DNA from: Terriglobia bacterium
GTDB taxonomy: Bacteria > Acidobacteriota > Terriglobia > JAIQFV01
Length of the DNA stretch: 64,000 nucleotides
Direction: 5' to 3'
Assembly (NCBI GenBank): GCA_020073085.1
Contig: JAIQFV010000006.1
Location: 62,001 to 126,000, forward strand
Position numbers and translations under genes: made by a program. Positions 33,668 to 41,978 of this stretch are shown one piece after another (position 1 is the first letter of the stretch; every line of letters begins with the position of its first letter). The notes below the pieces were generated by a model. The model was not told where the DNA came from and did not search any database. It saw only the letters and a list, made by a program, of their open reading frames with translations.

Positions 33668-34453
33668 ATGACCAAAATCAAAATTGTCTCATTCCTAACC
33701 GTCGTTGTCCTGATCCTGACGATGTTTGTTTCGGGTTGCGGCAAGAAGTCTGAACCCACTGAACAAGCCGCCGCCCCCGCGCAGAAAGCGCCAACGGCGA
33801 TCGACCAAGCCACGGTCGGAAGCATCATCGGCAAGATCGCCTACAGCGGTGCGAAACCCAGTCCAAAAGTGATTCACATGGACACGGAAGCGGCCTGCGT
33901 GTCGGCGAATACCGGTCCCGTGTACACCCAGGAACTGGAAGTGAATTCCAACAACACCTTGAAGGACGTGTTTGTGTCGGTGACCGGGGGGCTGGACAAT
34001 TACGCCTTCGCGGTCCCCACCACGCCCGCCACGCTCGATCAGAGGGGCTGCACTTATCATCCCCACGTTTTGGGGGTGATGGCTGGGCAGGCCCTCCAGG
34101 TCCTGAACAGTGACAACACCACGCATAACATCCATCCCATGCCGAAGGAGAATCCGGAGTGGAATACCTCCATGCCGCCTAAGGCACAGCCGCTGGACAA
34201 GAAGTTCAATCGGCCCGAGACGATGATTCCAGTGAAGTGTAATGTGCATCCGTGGATGAAGGCCTACATTGGGGTCGTGAAGAATCCTTTCTTCAGCGTG
34301 ACGGGAGACGACGGAAGTTTTGAGATTAAGGGCTTACCCCCGGGGGACTATACCGTCTCGGCGTGGCAGGAGAAGCTTGGAACTCAGACGATGAAGGTCA
34401 CGGTCGGGCCGAAAGAAACCAAGACCGTGGATTTTTCATTCAAGGGCGAGTAG
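33668..34453 (+). CDS. Cupredoxin-like lipoprotein with carboxypeptidase-regulatory-like tail
   Basis: A 261-residue lipoprotein: a signal peptide ending VSGC, a linker rich in Ala and Pro, then a cupredoxin-like domain. Likely copper ligands are His in NTTHNIH and the C-x2-H-x2-M motif in VKCNVHPWM, the short ligand loop also seen in amicyanin. A small beta domain (GSFEIKGLPPGDYTVSAWQ) ends the protein. It could carry electrons between the bc complex and the oxidase encoded downstream. A paralogue with the same layout is at 57821 beside bc complex 2. Copper binding is inferred from residues only. Confidence 0.8.
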   Translation: MTKIKIVSFLTVVVLILTMFVSGCGKKSEPTEQAAAPAQKAPTAIDQATVGSIIGKIAYSGAKPSPKVIHMDTEAACVSANTGPVYTQELEVNSNNTLKDVFVSVTGGLDNYAFAVPTTPATLDQRGCTYHPHVLGVMAGQALQVLNSDNTTHNIHPMPKENPEWNTSMPPKAQPLDKKFNRPETMIPVKCNVHPWMKAYIGVVKNPFFSVTGDDGSFEIKGLPPGDYTVSAWQEKLGTQTMKVTVGPKETKTVDFSFKGE

Positions 34454-34540
34454 GCCGGAGATCAATAGCGGTAAACAGGCGAACCCGCTTCGGCGGGATC
34501 GCTCGAGGATGAGACCGTAGCCGTAAACAAAGGGGTGGCA

Positions 34541-35479
34541 TTGAAGAGTGCGTCGAAGCCGGAAGCGGCCAGCCGTCTCGGGGTGGGGCTGCATCGATTT
34601 CTTGTCTTTCTGTCGTTGGCAACCTTACTCCTGATTGTGGCAGGAGCCCTGGTGACCAGCAACGATGCCGGGCTCTCCGTCCCAGACTGGCCGACGTCCT
34701 TCGGGAGCTTTCGCATGCCCCCCATGGTGGGCGGGGTATTGTACGAACATGGTCACCGCATGATTGCCGCAAGTGTGGGCCTGCTGACCATCATTCTGAC
34801 GGTCTGGGTGCTGTGGAAGGAGCAACGCCGCTGGATCCGAAGGCTGGGAGTGATTGCGCTGCTGGCGGTGATTGTCCAGGGCGTCTTCGGGGGGATCACG
34901 GTGCGTTATTTCCTGCCCCCACCCGTCTCGACGCTTCATGCTTGTTTGGCTCAACTGTTTTTCGCTTTGATTGTCAGTTTGGCTGTTTTCACATCGCCAG
35001 GCTGGATCGAGGCCCGGGCGGGGCTCGAGGAACCCGAGGGGTTCTCTTTGCGGGCCCTCTCGGTGGCAACCGTCGGCATGATCCTGCTCCAGTTGTTTCT
35101 GGGGGCGGCTTTTCGGCATCACTGGTTTAGCCTCGTTCCGCATATGATCGGGGCCGGCCTGGTTTCCGTGATGGCGGCGTGGACGATCGTCACTGTGTTT
35201 CGCCGGCATGGCGAAGAGCGTTTTCTGACGCGTCCTGCCTGGGTGGCTGGCGTGCTGCTTGTGGCGCAACTCGTCTTGGGGCCAAGCGCCTATTTTCTGC
35301 TGTCCTCGAGTGCGGAGGCGCCGCAGCCCACCGGGCCGATGGTCGAAGTCACGGTGGCGCATGTCGCCGTGGGAGCTTTAACCTTGGCTGCCCTTCTGGT
35401 CTTGACGTTGCGCGTGTTCCGGGTGGTCTTGCCGCAGCGGCGACCGGTTGATGCGGCGGCTTTAGTGCGCAGTACATAA
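34541..35479 (+). CDS. ctaA: Heme A synthase (COX15/CtaA)
   Basis: A 312-residue membrane protein with eight helices. The conserved ligand histidines are visible: YEHGHRMIAAS, STLHACLAQ, VPHMIGAG and VAHVAVGA, one per helix pair. It converts heme O to heme A for the aa3-type oxidase encoded just downstream. AGGGG stands five bases before a TTG at 34541; a GTG two codons earlier is too close to that site. It is followed by ctaB. Confidence 0.92.
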   Translation: MKSASKPEAASRLGVGLHRFLVFLSLATLLLIVAGALVTSNDAGLSVPDWPTSFGSFRMPPMVGGVLYEHGHRMIAASVGLLTIILTVWVLWKEQRRWIRRLGVIALLAVIVQGVFGGITVRYFLPPPVSTLHACLAQLFFALIVSLAVFTSPGWIEARAGLEEPEGFSLRALSVATVGMILLQLFLGAAFRHHWFSLVPHMIGAGLVSVMAAWTIVTVFRRHGEERFLTRPAWVAGVLLVAQLVLGPSAYFLLSSSAEAPQPTGPMVEVTVAHVAVGALTLAALLVLTLRVFRVVLPQRRPVDAAALVRST

Positions 35480-35690
35480 CCATGGAGTCGTTCCAGTTCG
35501 TTTGAACCCCTTCTCCTCGATAGGTATCGCGTTGGCCTGCACAGGATGCAGGGATGGGAACCGGGAACAACTTGAAGAATTCGGTTTACTCGAATCCTAT
35601 CGCTGTGGGGTTCGGGATCAAGGACGGCATCCCCTTGGCGCCGGTGTTTCGATTTTTTAGATTTGGATCAATAGATTTCAGGAGAGCTCA

Positions 35691-36629
35691 TTGAGTACAC
35701 CATCGATTGTTCTCGACAAGAAGCAACCCTTGCGGAGCCCGCTGCTCAAAATGGGCCGGTCCCGCAGCATCCTTCAAACGCTGACGGACTATTCTGAACT
35801 CACCAAGCCGAACATTACCTTCCTGGTGGTCCTGAGCAGCGCGGCAGGTTTCTGTCTGGGGACCGCCGGGCCGCTGAACTATCTGCGGCTCTTTCATCTG
35901 ATGGCGGCCGTCGCGCTCCTTTCGAGCGGCATCGGCGCGCTGAATCAATATATGGAGCGGGACCTGGACGGACGGATGCGCCGGACCGAACAGCGTCCCC
36001 TCCCCACCGGGAAGATCTCGCCGTTGCCCGCTTTGTTGTTTGGGATGGGAATCACCGTGGCGGCCGAGGCGTACCTGGCTTTCGTCTTGAATCCACTGTC
36101 GGCACTGCTCGGGTTTCTCACGCTTACCACTTACCTTCTGGTTTACACACCCCTGAAGACGCGAACCCCCTGGTGCACCTTTCTGGGTGCGTTTCCCGGG
36201 GCGATGCCTCCTCTGGTCGGGTGGGTCGCCATCCGGGGGTCGATTTCCCTGGAGGCATGGGTTCTCTTCGGGATAGTTTTCCTGTGGCAGTTTCCGCACT
36301 TCCATTCCATTGCCATGATGTACCGGGAGGATTACGCCCGGGCCGGGATCCGCATGCTTCCCGTGGTCGAACCCGACGGCAAGGCCACGGGAAGGCAAAT
36401 TGTTGGTTACACGCTGGCGCTGGTTCCGCTCAGCGTGATGCCGGCTTTTCTAAAGATCTCCGGGACGGTTTATCTGGCGGGCGCGATCCTTCTCGGTTTG
36501 GGGTTTCTCTACTATGCAATCCGCTGCGCTCAGGATAAGACCAAGGTGCGGGCACGTTTTCTTTTGCAGGCTTCAGTATTCTACCTGCCCCTCTTATTTG
36601 GTCTGATGGTGCTGAATCAGATGGGGTAG
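35691..36629 (+). CDS. ctaB: Protoheme IX farnesyltransferase (heme O synthase)
   Basis: A 312-residue UbiA-family membrane prenyltransferase. The first Asp-rich motif is in ALNQYMERDLDGRMRRTEQRPLP and the second region is YREDYARAGIRMLPVV, both characteristic of CtaB/COX10. It adds farnesyl to heme B, giving heme O for CtaA. The start is a TTG with AGGAGAG five bases upstream. The gene lies 211 bases after ctaA and 80 before ctaC. Confidence 0.95.
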   Translation: MSTPSIVLDKKQPLRSPLLKMGRSRSILQTLTDYSELTKPNITFLVVLSSAAGFCLGTAGPLNYLRLFHLMAAVALLSSGIGALNQYMERDLDGRMRRTEQRPLPTGKISPLPALLFGMGITVAAEAYLAFVLNPLSALLGFLTLTTYLLVYTPLKTRTPWCTFLGAFPGAMPPLVGWVAIRGSISLEAWVLFGIVFLWQFPHFHSIAMMYREDYARAGIRMLPVVEPDGKATGRQIVGYTLALVPLSVMPAFLKISGTVYLAGAILLGLGFLYYAIRCAQDKTKVRARFLLQASVFYLPLLFGLMVLNQMG

Positions 36630-36709
36630 CGGTCTCGTGCCGCTGGGGAATCGGTGGTCGCGGGTCCGATTGACCGGCGGGCTTTCTTGATCAAGGGGAG
36701 GATGTGAAC

Positions 36710-37504
36710 ATGGGTTTGGCGATTGCACTGGTGCTTGTGCTGTTATGCGTGGTGAGCGTGATCATGTTTTCGGGGCATTACTGGTGGTTTCCTCCGCTCA
36801 TCTCCACCTACACGGGCTATGACAAGCAATTCATGCTGACGCTGATTATTGTGGCCGTGGTCTTCATCCTGGCGCAGCTCGCGCTGGGGTACTTTGTGTG
36901 GAAATACCGCGACCGCGCGGGCCGGAAGGCTCGCTACGTGGAAGGCAACAACACGATGGAAGTCCTGTGGACCAGTATCACCTTCGTGATTTTCATCGGG
37001 CTGGGAATTCTGGGGCAGAGGGTGTGGGCGCAATTCCATTTTGCCGAGGCGCCGGCCAACGCCATGGAAGTCGAAGTGACCGGGCAACAGTTCCAATGGA
37101 ACATCCGTTACCCCGGACCTGACGGACAATTCGGCCGTACGGAGGCGAAATACGTGGATGAATCCGGGTTGAACTTCGTGGGGGTCGATCCCCATGACCC
37201 GGCCGGGAAGGACGACATTACCAGCATCAATCGCCTGGTGATCCCGGTCAATCAGCCGGTCAAGGTCCTGCTCCATTCGAAGGACGTGACGCATAGTTTC
37301 TTCGTCCCCTGGCTGCGGATCAAACAGGATGCCGTCCCCGGGATGACCATCGCCATTCATTTCACCGCCACCAAAACCGGTGAGTATGAAATCCCCTGCG
37401 CCGAACTGTGTGGCCTGGGACATTACAAAATGCGCGGAATTCTCGATGTAAAGACACCCGACGAATTCCAGCAGTGGTTGAAGAAACAAGCAAGCCAGGA
37501 ATGA
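36710..37504 (+). CDS. ctaC: Cytochrome c oxidase subunit II (CuA)
   Basis: A 264-residue subunit II with two N-terminal membrane helices and a periplasmic cupredoxin domain. All CuA ligands are present: H195 in DVTHSFFVP and C230, C234, H238, M241 in CAELCGLGHYKM, plus the bridging Glu between the cysteines. There is no C-terminal cytochrome c domain, so the electron donor is a separate protein. GGGGAGG is eight bases before the ATG at 36710; the GTG at 36704 is too close to it. Confidence 0.95.
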   Translation: MGLAIALVLVLLCVVSVIMFSGHYWWFPPLISTYTGYDKQFMLTLIIVAVVFILAQLALGYFVWKYRDRAGRKARYVEGNNTMEVLWTSITFVIFIGLGILGQRVWAQFHFAEAPANAMEVEVTGQQFQWNIRYPGPDGQFGRTEAKYVDESGLNFVGVDPHDPAGKDDITSINRLVIPVNQPVKVLLHSKDVTHSFFVPWLRIKQDAVPGMTIAIHFTATKTGEYEIPCAELCGLGHYKMRGILDVKTPDEFQQWLKKQASQE

Positions 37505-37618
37505 ACCTCGATCGGGCAAGGCGGTCCGCTGCGGCGGATCGACCGGGCCGTAGGATTCAGATGGGCAGGGCGAGCAGACTGATCGCCCTGTGGGAGCCAA
37601 ACAACAGGGAGAAGACTC

Positions 37619-39394
37619 ATGGGAGAACCGACACACGCGGTTCATGTGCATCACGCGCCGAAAGGATTTATCCGGAAGTACATCTTCAGCACCGATCACA
37701 AGGTGATCGGAATCCAGTACTTCTTTCTCGCTCTGTTTTCCGTGATCGTGGGGATGTTGCTGTCGGTGCTCTTTCGGCTGCATCTCGCCTGGCCCAACGC
37801 CAATTGGGACCTTCTCGGTAAGCTGTTTCCGACCGGCATGGCGGGGGGGTTGATGACCCCCGAGTTTTACCTTTCGCTCGTGACGATGCACGGGACCTTG
37901 ATGGTCTTCTTCGTCCTGACCACCGCGCCGCAGGGTGGGTTTGGAAATTATTTTCTCCCCATTCAGATTGGGGCCGACGACATGGCCTTCCCGGTCCTCA
38001 ACATGCTCTCGTTCTGGATCACCTTCGTCGCGCTCGTGGTGATGATGATGGCGTTGTTTGCAACCGGCGGGGCTCCGCTGTCGGGATGGACCGCGTACCC
38101 GCCACTCAGTGCGCTCGGTAAGATCTCGGGTCCGGGCGAAGGGCTGGGGCAAACGCTGTGGGTCATCAGTCTCGCCATCTTCTGCGTCGGCTCACTGCTC
38201 GGGGCTTTGAACTTCATTACCACTACGCTGAATCTGCGGGCCAAAGGAATGACGTTATTGCGGATGCCCCTGACCGTGTGGGCCTGGTTCACCACGTCGA
38301 TTCTGGCGCTTTTGGCGTTTCCGGTGCTGCTGGCCGGCGGCATCCTCCTTGTTTTGGATCGGGTGGGGGGAACAAGCTTCTTCATTCCGGCAGGCTTGGT
38401 CGTCAACGAGCAGCTCGTCAATCACAGTGGCGGCTCACCTCTCCTCTGGCAGCATCTGTTCTGGTTTTTTGGACACCCCGAGGTCTACATCGCCATTTTG
38501 CCCGGGATGGGGGTGGCTTCGCAGTTGCTGTCCACGTTTTCCCGCAAACCGGTGTTCGGGTACAAGGCCATGTTTTCCGCCATGCTTGCCATCGGATTCC
38601 TGGGGTTCTTCGTCTGGGGCCACCACATGTTTATCAGCGGCATGAGCCCCTACTCGGCGGTGGCATTCTCGCTGCTGACCCTGGCGATCGGAGTCCCCTC
38701 CGCCATCAAGACCTTTAACTGGCTCGGCACCCTCTGGCAGGGCAAGATTCAATTCACCTCGGCGATGTTGTTTGCCATCGGCTTTGTCTCCCTGTTTGTG
38801 ACAGGCGGCGTGAGCGGGATCTTCCTGGGTCAAACCAGCCTCGACCTCTACCTGCACGATACCTATTTCGTGGTCGGTCACTTCCACATGATCATGGGGG
38901 TGGCGGCGCTCTTTGGGATCTTTGGCGCCACTTACTATTGGTTCCCAAAAATGTTTGGACGCATGTTGAACGAACCGCTCGGAAAGATCCACTTCTGGTT
39001 CACATTTATCGGGGTCAATGCGATCTTCTTTCCGATGCATATCATGGGAATCGCCGGGCACCCGCGACGCTATTCCGACGCCAGCAATTTCAATTACCTC
39101 TCTTCGATGCACCCGTTGCATCAATTTATCACCGTGGCTGCTATCGTCACCGCGGCGGCCCAGATGTTTTTCCTTCTGAATTTCTTTTGGAGCCTGTGGA
39201 AAGGAAAGAAGGCGGAGATGAACCCGTGGAATGCCACCACACTGGAGTGGACGGTCCCGTCCCCACCGCCGCATGATAATTTCGGAGGAAAAATCCCGGT
39301 GGTCTATCACGGGGCATATGAATATAGCGTCCCGGGGGCGAAACAGGATTTCATCATGCAGGATTCTCCGGAAAAAGTTGTCGGAGCGCCTTAG
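37619..39394 (+). CDS. ctaD: Cytochrome c oxidase subunit I (aa3-type)
   Basis: A 591-residue heme-copper oxidase catalytic subunit. It carries TMHGTLMVFF (low-spin heme His), the WFFGHPEVYIAILPG motif with CuB His, the Glu of the A1 subfamily and the cross-linked Tyr, HHMFISGM (two CuB His) and VVGHFHMIMG (heme a3 and heme a ligands). It reduces oxygen to water and pumps protons. The N-terminal ~35 residues are His-rich (THAVHVHHAP). It follows ctaC, with 114 bases between. Confidence 0.96.
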   Translation: MGEPTHAVHVHHAPKGFIRKYIFSTDHKVIGIQYFFLALFSVIVGMLLSVLFRLHLAWPNANWDLLGKLFPTGMAGGLMTPEFYLSLVTMHGTLMVFFVLTTAPQGGFGNYFLPIQIGADDMAFPVLNMLSFWITFVALVVMMMALFATGGAPLSGWTAYPPLSALGKISGPGEGLGQTLWVISLAIFCVGSLLGALNFITTTLNLRAKGMTLLRMPLTVWAWFTTSILALLAFPVLLAGGILLVLDRVGGTSFFIPAGLVVNEQLVNHSGGSPLLWQHLFWFFGHPEVYIAILPGMGVASQLLSTFSRKPVFGYKAMFSAMLAIGFLGFFVWGHHMFISGMSPYSAVAFSLLTLAIGVPSAIKTFNWLGTLWQGKIQFTSAMLFAIGFVSLFVTGGVSGIFLGQTSLDLYLHDTYFVVGHFHMIMGVAALFGIFGATYYWFPKMFGRMLNEPLGKIHFWFTFIGVNAIFFPMHIMGIAGHPRRYSDASNFNYLSSMHPLHQFITVAAIVTAAAQMFFLLNFFWSLWKGKKAEMNPWNATTLEWTVPSPPPHDNFGGKIPVVYHGAYEYSVPGAKQDFIMQDSPEKVVGAP

Positions 39395-39520
39395 CCGATG
39401 GCCACCTCAGGGCGCGGTCTTTGCCGGTTTGAACTGCGGGAACGCGGGAGATGATTCTTTTAAAGGGCGGACGGACCCCAATGCCGCTTATCTAAGAGAT
39501 TGAGATGGAGATTGACCCGC

Positions 39521-39586
39521 TTCCCCGCCGCGGCGGGGGAAATCTTCAATAGCCCAGGGTTGTCCGCCCCGGCGGACTACCCTGGG
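39521..39586. repeat. Two adjacent GC palindromes downstream of ctaD
   Basis: A perfect 16-base palindrome CCCCGCCGCGGCGGGG (39523-39538) is followed by a 16-bp stem with one mismatch (arms 39553-39568 and 39571-39586; CCCAGGGTTGTCCGCC). Both share the CCGCC/GGCGG core with the element at 41847. They lie between ctaD and ctaE. Confidence 0.85.
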
Positions 39587-39607
39587 TAGGGATCGCCCAA
39601 AGAGAAG

Positions 39608-39630
39608 AAGGAACCCTGAAGGGGTTCCTT
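39608..39630 (+). promoter_or_regulatory. Hairpin just ahead of the ctaE ribosome site
   Basis: A perfect 9-bp stem (AAGGAACCC, 39608-39616, with 39622-39630) around a 5-base loop ends 12 bases before the ribosome site AGGAG of the next gene. A third copy of AAGGAACC follows and could pair alternatively, which would allow a two-state leader. Function is inferred. Confidence 0.45.
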
Positions 39631-39654
39631 AAGGAACCTTTAGGAGTTACAAAC

Positions 39655-40311
39655 GTGCCGACAGCAACCTTGCCTGAAGTAGAGTTTCGTCCTCGACGAA
39701 CCGGGGGCGGCGGCTCCGAGATCATAGGCGGTGGAGGGGATGATTTTCAGCGGCGTGGAAGGCCCCACGTGCCGGCGAACAGCTACCGGCTCGGGCTGTG
39801 GTTTGGCCTTGGGGCCATTCTCATGCTGTTTGTCGCATTTACCAGCGCGTACATCTACCGGCAGGGTCTGTCCTTTGATTGGCAGCCGCTCAGCCCGCTG
39901 CCGATCTTATGGTTCAATACCGGAGTCCTGGTACTCAGCAGCGCCACTTTTGAATTGGGGCGCCGTGCGCTTAAGCAGGACCTCACCGGCTCCTTCCTGC
40001 GCTGGCTGACGGTGACAACGATCTTCGGGATCACGTTTCTGACGGGCCAGTACCTGGCATGGAGACAGCTGGCGGCGAGGGGAATTTTCCTGGGGACTAA
40101 TCCGCACAGCTCTTTTTTCTATGTGCTGACGGGCACGCATGCCTTGCACCTGCTGGGTGGTGTCCTGGGTCTGGGCTACGTCATGATGGGTGCATGGCGT
40201 CAGAAATATACGTCCAGGGAGTGCGCCGCGGTTGACGTCACGGCGGTGTACTGGCATTTCATGGATGGCCTTTGGATTTATCTCTTCCTGTTACTTTTCC
40301 TGTGGAGGTAG
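39655..40311 (+). CDS. ctaE: Cytochrome c oxidase subunit III (first copy)
   Basis: A 218-residue protein with a Gly/Arg-rich cytosolic lead and five membrane helices. FYVLTGTHALHLLGGVLGLGY and AVYWHFMDGLWIYLFLLLF are the subunit III signatures. The start is GTG with AGGAG upstream. It is followed within three bases by a second subunit III gene that is only distantly similar, so the oxidase may use two forms or the two may share the usual seven-helix task. Confidence 0.92.
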   Translation: MPTATLPEVEFRPRRTGGGGSEIIGGGGDDFQRRGRPHVPANSYRLGLWFGLGAILMLFVAFTSAYIYRQGLSFDWQPLSPLPILWFNTGVLVLSSATFELGRRALKQDLTGSFLRWLTVTTIFGITFLTGQYLAWRQLAARGIFLGTNPHSSFFYVLTGTHALHLLGGVLGLGYVMMGAWRQKYTSRECAAVDVTAVYWHFMDGLWIYLFLLLFLWR

Positions 40312-40314
40312 CGA

Positions 40315-40953
40315 ATGAGTGATGCTGAAGCGAGGGTGGAAGCGCTGGGCGCAGACGCGTGGGGAGGCGGTTCGTTTCCCTACGCGGTCGGGTCGAAAAA
40401 ATTCGGAATGTGGCTGTTCATCATTTCCGACGCGTTGACCTTCTCAGCGCTATTGATTGCTTACGGGTACGTGCGTTTGGCGGACAAGAATTGGCCGGAG
40501 CCCTTTGAATTTTACCCCAGCCTGGTAACTGCCACCGTCATGACCCTGTGTCTGCTTTCGAGCAGTCTGACGATGGTCATGGCCGTGGCCGCCCGGAAGC
40601 GGGAGGACCGCGCGGCGAGTGTGAAATGGATTTGGGCGACGATCGCCGGCGGGCTGGCTTTTCTAGTTTTGCACGCCAACGAGTGGCTGAAGCTCATCGG
40701 AGAAGGAATGCGCCCGTTCTCCAATCCCTGGGGGTCGCCGCTGTTCGGCGCCTCTTTCTTTACCCTCACCGGACTTCACATGTTCCATGTGCTCACGGGT
40801 GTCGGTTTTCTCGGCGTGGTTGCCGTGGCCACCGGACGGGGGAAGTTCACCTCCGAGGACGTTGAGATGAGCGGATTGTACTGGCACTTCGTCGATTTGG
40901 TCTGGATGTTTATCTTTCCGCTGGTTTATGTGATGTCGATCCATCATGGATGA
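40315..40953 (+). CDS. Cytochrome c oxidase subunit III (second copy)
   Basis: A 212-residue subunit III with five hydrophobic segments. FGASFFTLTGLHMFHVLTGVGFL and GLYWHFVDLVWMFIFPLVYV mark the family. It lies three bases after the first copy. Tandem ctaE-like genes are known from several oxidase operons. Confidence 0.92.
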   Translation: MSDAEARVEALGADAWGGGSFPYAVGSKKFGMWLFIISDALTFSALLIAYGYVRLADKNWPEPFEFYPSLVTATVMTLCLLSSSLTMVMAVAARKREDRAASVKWIWATIAGGLAFLVLHANEWLKLIGEGMRPFSNPWGSPLFGASFFTLTGLHMFHVLTGVGFLGVVAVATGRGKFTSEDVEMSGLYWHFVDLVWMFIFPLVYVMSIHHG

Positions 40954-41017
40954 GCAGGGAACGATTTAGCGCGGCTGAATTGGGGCCGTTGGATCCCATT
41001 CAAGGAGAATCGAGTCT

Positions 41018-41338
41018 ATGAGCCACCCCGCAACTGCGGAACATGCCGAACCCGCTTCAAAGCTGTTCATCTGGGTTTGGATTTGGTTACTGCTGCTGAC
41101 GGCAGTGGAAGTCGTCCTGGGATACGAGCAGTACCCGGTCAAGCTGATGTTGACGATGCTGATGTCGCTTTCGGTGATCAAAGCGGCCCTGATCATGGCT
41201 TACTTCATGCACTTGCGGTTCGAAAAAATGAAGCTGGCCTTGACCCTGGTGCCGGCTCTCGTCGTCATCCTTTGCCTGTTTTCAATCTTCTTCTTCCCCG
41301 ACAGCCTCCGGCTGATGAATCTCGGCTGGGGGAGATAG
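41018..41338 (+). CDS. ctaF: Cytochrome c oxidase subunit IV (CtaF-like)
   Basis: A 106-residue small membrane protein with three helices, positioned after the subunit III genes. The middle helix contains SVIKAALIMAYFMHLRFEKMK, the hallmark of the prokaryotic COX4 family, which stabilises CuB in subunit I. AAGGAG precedes the ATG. Confidence 0.9.
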   Translation: MSHPATAEHAEPASKLFIWVWIWLLLLTAVEVVLGYEQYPVKLMLTMLMSLSVIKAALIMAYFMHLRFEKMKLALTLVPALVVILCLFSIFFFPDSLRLMNLGWGR

Positions 41339-41406
41339 ATCTTGCGCCTCACCCGGTGCGGTGCCAGAACAAGGGATCGGGCACAAGTTCTCCCTGGAGG
41401 TTCGCA

Positions 41407-41784
41407 GTGAAGCATTTTAGATCGGCAAGAAGATTTCTCGTTGTGATCATCGGATTGTGGCTTTTGCTTTCGGCGGCGGCGCTGTATGGCCAGGGCTGCG
41501 CGATGTGCTACACTTCGATGGCCAATTCGACCGAGGCGAAGCGGGCGGAAAAAACGCTGAATGCCGCCATCCTGATCCTGCTGCTCCCGGCGGCAACACT
41601 ATTTGTCGGGATTTTTCTTGTGGCCTACAAGTATCGCAATGCCTTCAACTCTGATGCCGGATCGGAGACACCGGCTCTTTCCCTTGAGAGCTATCCGTTA
41701 TTGGCTCCCCCGATTGACCTCTTGCAGTCTGACCGAGAGACCTCCCTCAATGATGACACCACGGTGTGCAAGCGGGTCGCTTAA
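41407..41784 (+). CDS. Small membrane protein with a CAMC motif, oxidase operon, function unknown
   Basis: A 125-residue protein from the GTG at 41407, which has GGAGG seven bases upstream. It has an N-terminal hydrophobic signal/anchor, then the motif GQGCAMCYTSM right after the predicted membrane exit, then a second helix (LILLLPAATLFVGIFLVAY) and a polar cytosolic tail. The Cys pair would face the periplasm and could bind copper or heme or act in thiol exchange. Its position between ctaF and the ABC ATPase suggests an oxidase assembly role. I do not recognise a named family. Confidence 0.7.
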   Translation: MKHFRSARRFLVVIIGLWLLLSAAALYGQGCAMCYTSMANSTEAKRAEKTLNAAILILLLPAATLFVGIFLVAYKYRNAFNSDAGSETPALSLESYPLLAPPIDLLQSDRETSLNDDTTVCKRVA

Positions 41785-41833
41785 TACGAACGTCGCGATT
41801 GGAGTTCCATGGGGTAATTGTGGAATTTTTGCG

Positions 41834-41870
41834 GTAGGGGCGCATAGTCCGCCGCGGCGGACGCCCCTAC
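41834..41870. repeat. Nested GC palindrome upstream of the ABC ATPase
   Basis: The perfect palindrome GTCCGCCGCGGCGGAC (41847-41862) sits inside outer arms GTAGGGGCG (41834-41842) and CGCCCCTAC (41862-41870). It shares its core with the two elements after ctaD. Confidence 0.85.
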
Positions 41871-41978
41871 GCTGAATCATGCGCGATTTTGTAACATTTT
41901 TAATGGTGTTTGTTTTAGTTGCGCAAGCCCTGATTCCGGGCCCCGTTTCCGGATTCCTTCCAGCGTCGTACAATTCCC

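Noticed and set aside
36743-38152. 469-residue minus-strand open frame
   Set aside because: Antisense to ctaC and ctaD; His/Arg/Pro-rich shadow composition.
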